A stretch of 64,000 nucleotides of DNA from Ectothiorhodospiraceae bacterium (GTDB taxonomy: Bacteria; Pseudomonadota; Gammaproteobacteria; HK1). The notes beneath the pieces are model-generated. The model was not told the DNA's origin, ran no database searches, and saw nothing but the letters and a program-made list of their open reading frames with translations. The DNA lies in contig JACKNM010000003.1 in assembly GCA_024234875.1 (NCBI GenBank), positions 62,001 to 126,000 on the forward strand. Direction: 5' to 3'. Shown here piece after piece: positions 61,365 to 64,000 of the stretch (the first letter of the stretch is position 1; each line of letters starts with the position of its first letter). A program made the translations under genes and the position numbers.

Positions 61365-62132
61365 ATGAGCACCGACCGCCGCCCCCGCTCGGCCGCGTCG
61401 CGTCGCCGTTTTCTCGGTGACGTCGCGCGCGGTGCCGGCGCGGCGGTGCTTCTCGGCGCCGGCCTCGGGCTGCACGCTCGGCGCAGCGCGGCGCTCGCGC
61501 CGACGGCGTTGCGACCGCCGGGCGCGCTGGCCGAGGAGGCATTCCAGGCGGCGTGCCTTCGCTGCGGGCTGTGCGTGCGCGACTGCCCCTATCCGACGCT
61601 GCGTCTCGCCGGGCTCGACGAGGACGTCACTCCGGGCACACCGTACTTCGTGGCGCGTAGCGCCCCCTGCGAGATGTGTGACGACCTGCCGTGCGTGGCT
61701 GCATGCCCGAGCGGTGCGCTCTCGCCGTCGCTCACCGACGTGAACGATGCGCGCATGGGGGTCGCGGTCCTCGTCGATCAGGAGACCTGCCTCAACTTCC
61801 TGGGACTTCGGTGCGATGTCTGCCACCGCGTCTGCCCGCTGATCGACGAGGCGATTACCCTCGAGCGCACCCACAACACGCGCACCGGCAAGCACGCGCG
61901 CTTCCTGCCGACGGTGCATGCCGACGCCTGCACCGGATGCGGCAAGTGCGAGCAGGCCTGCGTGCTCGAGGAAGCGGCGATCAAGGTCCTGCCGCGTAGC
62001 CTCGCCAAGGGCGAGCTGGGACGCCACTACCGACTCGGCTGGGAGGAGAAGGCGCGCAACCAGGGCGAGGCGCTGGTGCCGGGGATCATGGATCTCCCGG
62101 ACCGGATGCCGGGCAGCGGAGGCGGGTCGTGA
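61365..62132 (+). CDS. napG: Ferredoxin-type protein NapG
   Basis: This 255-residue periplasmic iron-sulfur protein of the NapGH quinol dehydrogenase has a Tat signal (SRRRFLGDV) and four [4Fe-4S] motifs (CLRCGLCVRDCP, CEMCDDLPCVAACP, the LRCDVCHRVCP group, CTGCGKCEQACV). It passes electrons from NapH to NapC or NapB. The ATG at 61365 is preceded by a run of G (GAGGGGGGCGGG), and its stop overlaps the napH GTG start (62129-62132). napA ends 76 bp upstream. Confidence 0.93.
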   Translation: MSTDRRPRSAASRRRFLGDVARGAGAAVLLGAGLGLHARRSAALAPTALRPPGALAEEAFQAACLRCGLCVRDCPYPTLRLAGLDEDVTPGTPYFVARSAPCEMCDDLPCVAACPSGALSPSLTDVNDARMGVAVLVDQETCLNFLGLRCDVCHRVCPLIDEAITLERTHNTRTGKHARFLPTVHADACTGCGKCEQACVLEEAAIKVLPRSLAKGELGRHYRLGWEEKARNQGEALVPGIMDLPDRMPGSGGGS

Positions 62133-63061
62133 GCCGCGCCCGCGTCCCCGGGGTGGAGGCGACCGCCACCAAGGGCTGGCTGCGCGCGCACCGCTTCCTG
62201 GTGCTCCGGCGGCTGAGCCAGCTGCTGGTGGTGGCGTTGTTCATGACCGCGCCATTGCTCGGCGTCGCGGTGCTCGACGGTAGCCTCGCGGCGAGCCGCA
62301 TCCTCGGTGTGGTTCCGCTCAGCGACCCGCTGGTGCTGGCGCAGACTCTGGCCGCCGGGCACTGGCCGGCGTCGACCGCGCTGGTCGGGGCCGCCATCGT
62401 CCTCGGTTTCTACGCGCTGCTCGGTGGCCGCGCGTACTGCGCCTGGGTCTGCCCGGTGAACGTCGCGACCGACGCCGCCGCCTGGCTCCACGCGCGACTC
62501 GGATTGCCGCCCGGCTGGCAGCCACCGCGCGCGACCCGGCGCTGGCTCGTGGTGGTGGCGTTGGTGCTCAGCGCCCTCACCGGCACCGTCGTCTGGGAGC
62601 TCGTGAACCCGGTGACCCTGGTTCATCGGGGTCTGGTATTCGGAATCGGTCTGACCTGGGCGGTGGTGGCCGCGGTGTTCCTGTTCGATCTGCTGGTCAG
62701 TCGGCATGGTTGGTGTGGGCGTCTGTGCCCGGTCGGCGCCACCTACGCCGCAGTCGGGCAGCGAGCCCTGGTCCGCATTCGCGCCGATGCGCGCGCCGCC
62801 TGCGACGACTGCCTGGACTGTGTGGCGGTCTGCCCGGAGCCGCAGGTGATCATGCCGGTGCTCAAGGGCGAGGCGCGTGGAGTGCCGCCGGTGATCGTCG
62901 ACGCCGACTGCACCGCCTGCGGGCGCTGCGTCGACGTCTGCGCCAAGCACGTCTTTCACCTGGGGACGCGACTCGTGCCGCGCGCCCCGGCCGACCGAAC
63001 ACGGGCCGCGAACACCGTCCCGCGTGGAACGCACCGAGATGCTGGAGGAATCCGTCCATGA
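62129..63061 (+). CDS. napH: Quinol dehydrogenase membrane subunit NapH
   Basis: This 310-residue inner-membrane protein has four helices and two cytoplasmic CxxxCP motifs (CAWVCPVN, CGRLCPVG), followed by two [4Fe-4S] motifs in the C-terminal tail (CDDCLDCVAVCPEP, CTACGRCVDVCAKH). NapH with NapG transfers electrons from menaquinol to the periplasm. Start is GTG 62129 overlapping napG; its stop overlaps the napB ATG by 4 bp. Confidence 0.93.
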   Translation: MSRARVPGVEATATKGWLRAHRFLVLRRLSQLLVVALFMTAPLLGVAVLDGSLAASRILGVVPLSDPLVLAQTLAAGHWPASTALVGAAIVLGFYALLGGRAYCAWVCPVNVATDAAAWLHARLGLPPGWQPPRATRRWLVVVALVLSALTGTVVWELVNPVTLVHRGLVFGIGLTWAVVAAVFLFDLLVSRHGWCGRLCPVGATYAAVGQRALVRIRADARAACDDCLDCVAVCPEPQVIMPVLKGEARGVPPVIVDADCTACGRCVDVCAKHVFHLGTRLVPRAPADRTRAANTVPRGTHRDAGGIRP

Positions 63062-63528
63062 TGCAACGAGACGCTGGCCGAACCGTGAACGCGACCCTCG
63101 TCCTCGCCCTGGTGCTCACGCTCGCGCAGTGGCTCGCCACGCCGCCGGCGTTCGCGCAGGTGTCGTCACCGATGCGTGGCGCCATCGCCATCCCGGATGC
63201 GAACGCCGCGTCGCCGGTGATGAAGCAGAACACCGACCGCACCCAGCTCGGCCGCGCCTACCGTCAGCAGCCGCCGCTGATTCCGCACAACATCGAGAAG
63301 TATCAGATCAGTCTCAAGGTCAATCAGTGCATGGCCTGTCACGACTGGCCGAACAACGTGCGCGAGGGCGCGCCGAAGATCAGCGAGACGCACTACATCG
63401 ATCGCGACGGCGTCGCTCTCGACCATGTGGCGCGGACGCGGTGGTTCTGTAACCAGTGCCACGTGCCGCAGGTCGCGGCGCAGCCGCTGGTCGAGAACCA
63501 GTTCAAGTCCGCGACGGAAGTCAAGTGA
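63058..63528 (+). CDS. napB: Dihaem cytochrome c NapB
   Basis: This 156-residue periplasmic electron-transfer subunit has a signal peptide (ATLVLALVLTLAQWLATPPAFAQ), the Nap-typical NTDRTQLGRAYRQQPPLIPH segment and two c-type haem motifs, CMACH (about residue 90) and CNQCH (about 126). It passes electrons to NapA. ATGATG start with GGAGGA at 63044-63049; it overlaps napH. Confidence 0.94.
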   Translation: MMQRDAGRTVNATLVLALVLTLAQWLATPPAFAQVSSPMRGAIAIPDANAASPVMKQNTDRTQLGRAYRQQPPLIPHNIEKYQISLKVNQCMACHDWPNNVREGAPKISETHYIDRDGVALDHVARTRWFCNQCHVPQVAAQPLVENQFKSATEVK

Positions 63529-63579
63529 CATCGGGCCACAGCCGTGGCCTCTGACGCGGGTCGGAACGGGAGCGAGCAG

Positions 63580-64000
63580 ATGAGCGATGCCAACGACGAC
63601 GCGGGTGGGCGCCGCGGGATTGTCCGGGGCCTGTGGCGGGCGCTACGTCGTCCGAGCGGTGCGAGCCTCGGCGGGCTCCTGATCACCGGAATGGTGCTCG
63701 GCGTGGTGTTCTGGGGTGGATTCAACTGGGCGCTCGAGCTGACCAACACCGAGCAGTTCTGCATCTCCTGCCACGAGATGGAGCGCAACGTCTTTCGCGA
63801 GCTGCGCACCACGGTCCACTACACCAACCGCACCGGCGTCCGCGCGACATGCCCCGACTGCCACGTGCCGCGCGAATGGGTCTACAAGATCGCCCGCAAG
63901 ATCAAGGCGTCGAACGAGCTCTGGCATCACATGCTCGGTACCATCGACACCCCCGAGAAGTTCGAGGCCAAGCGGCTCACGCTCGCGCAACACGAGTGGG
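63580..64000 (+). CDS. napC: Tetrahaem cytochrome NapC, truncated by window end
   Basis: This is the membrane-anchored quinol-oxidising cytochrome of the NapC/NirT family. The 140 residues in the window include an N-terminal basic lead, one helix (GGLLITGMVLGVVFWGGFNW), and two of the four haem motifs: CISCH and CPDCH. The rest lies to the right. It starts 51 bp after napB at an ATG in GAGCAGATG. Confidence 0.93.
   Translation, partial: MSDANDDAGGRRGIVRGLWRALRRPSGASLGGLLITGMVLGVVFWGGFNWALELTNTEQFCISCHEMERNVFRELRTTVHYTNRTGVRATCPDCHVPREWVYKIARKIKASNELWHHMLGTIDTPEKFEAKRLTLAQHEW

Noticed and set aside
58757..61372. 871-codon open frame antisense to napA
   Set aside because: It exactly mirrors napA, which has all NapA motifs; long antisense frames are expected in DNA with this GC content and the product matches no family.

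Overview
This 64 kb window is GC-rich chromosomal DNA (codon third positions overwhelmingly G or C, several GTG or TTG starts) from a Gram-negative bacterium, most likely an uncultured member of the Pseudomonadota. The evidence is the Tat-exported NapA, periplasmic Cu/Zn SOD, TRAP transporters, an FNR-type nap promoter and a sigma-54 promoter. I cannot place it more finely. Genes are dense, often with 4-bp ATGA overlaps. I saw no rRNA, tRNA, insertion sequence, integrase or CRISPR array.

Layout. 1-9.3 kb: truncated aspartokinase, a TRAP transporter (P, Q, M), two luciferase-like flavin oxidoreductases, a CopD-like membrane protein, a DUF4864 protein, an orphan TRAP-type binding protein and an EamA exporter. 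9.6-19.7 kb: a tandem-GAF/PAS adenylate cyclase of cyanobacterial CyaB1 architecture, an orphan 2-oxoacid dehydrogenase E2, AhpD-like and nitroreductase-like proteins, a thioesterase, a TPR protein, an MFS transporter, and a GMC-type flavoprotein that appears to lack its catalytic His/Asn pair. 19.7-27.3 kb: a five-gene minus-strand operon encoding a Trypco1 (CU044_2847) protein, a trypsin-like protease with a C-terminal iSTAND-like region, a MoxR AAA+ ATPase, a 1420-aa polytopic protein with a MoxR-partner-like N-terminus, and a small single-helix protein. This resembles the NTP-dependent trypsin/MoxR conflict systems known from comparative genomics, with an unusual membrane component; it is the main candidate for a poorly described system. 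27.5-33.5 kb: a TrxR-like ferredoxin-NADP reductase, a second (membrane, HAMP) cyclase with a non-consensus substrate pocket, oligopeptidase B with a TlpA-like protein, and a helix-hairpin-helix protein.

33.7-43.2 kb: catabolic genes. An aminotransferase/amidase pair faces a minus-strand cluster of aminotransferase, phytanoyl-CoA dioxygenase, SAF-domain oxidoreductase, SMP-30 lactonase, HIBADH-like dehydrogenase and a galactonate-dehydratase-like enolase-superfamily enzyme. The last two genes are bracketed by two copies of an imperfect palindromic repeat. 43.4-43.9 kb: two tandem small peptides with textbook double-glycine leaders (RiPP/bacteriocin-like) and no visible maturation gene. 44-46.6 kb: threonine synthase and ChrA. 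46.6-55.9 kb: a minus-strand cluster of a complete peptide-type ABC importer, a C45-family Ntn-hydrolase, a sensorless sigma-54 activator, and an AtuA/DUF4387 pair. A consensus sigma-54 promoter and a perfect 12-bp inverted repeat lie upstream of the binding-protein gene, which suggests an autoregulated sigma-54 operon.

56.2-64 kb: HAD phosphatase and Cu/Zn SOD (overlapping), a small membrane protein, then napFDAGHBC for periplasmic nitrate reduction with a well-positioned FNR box and -10 element; napC runs off the window.
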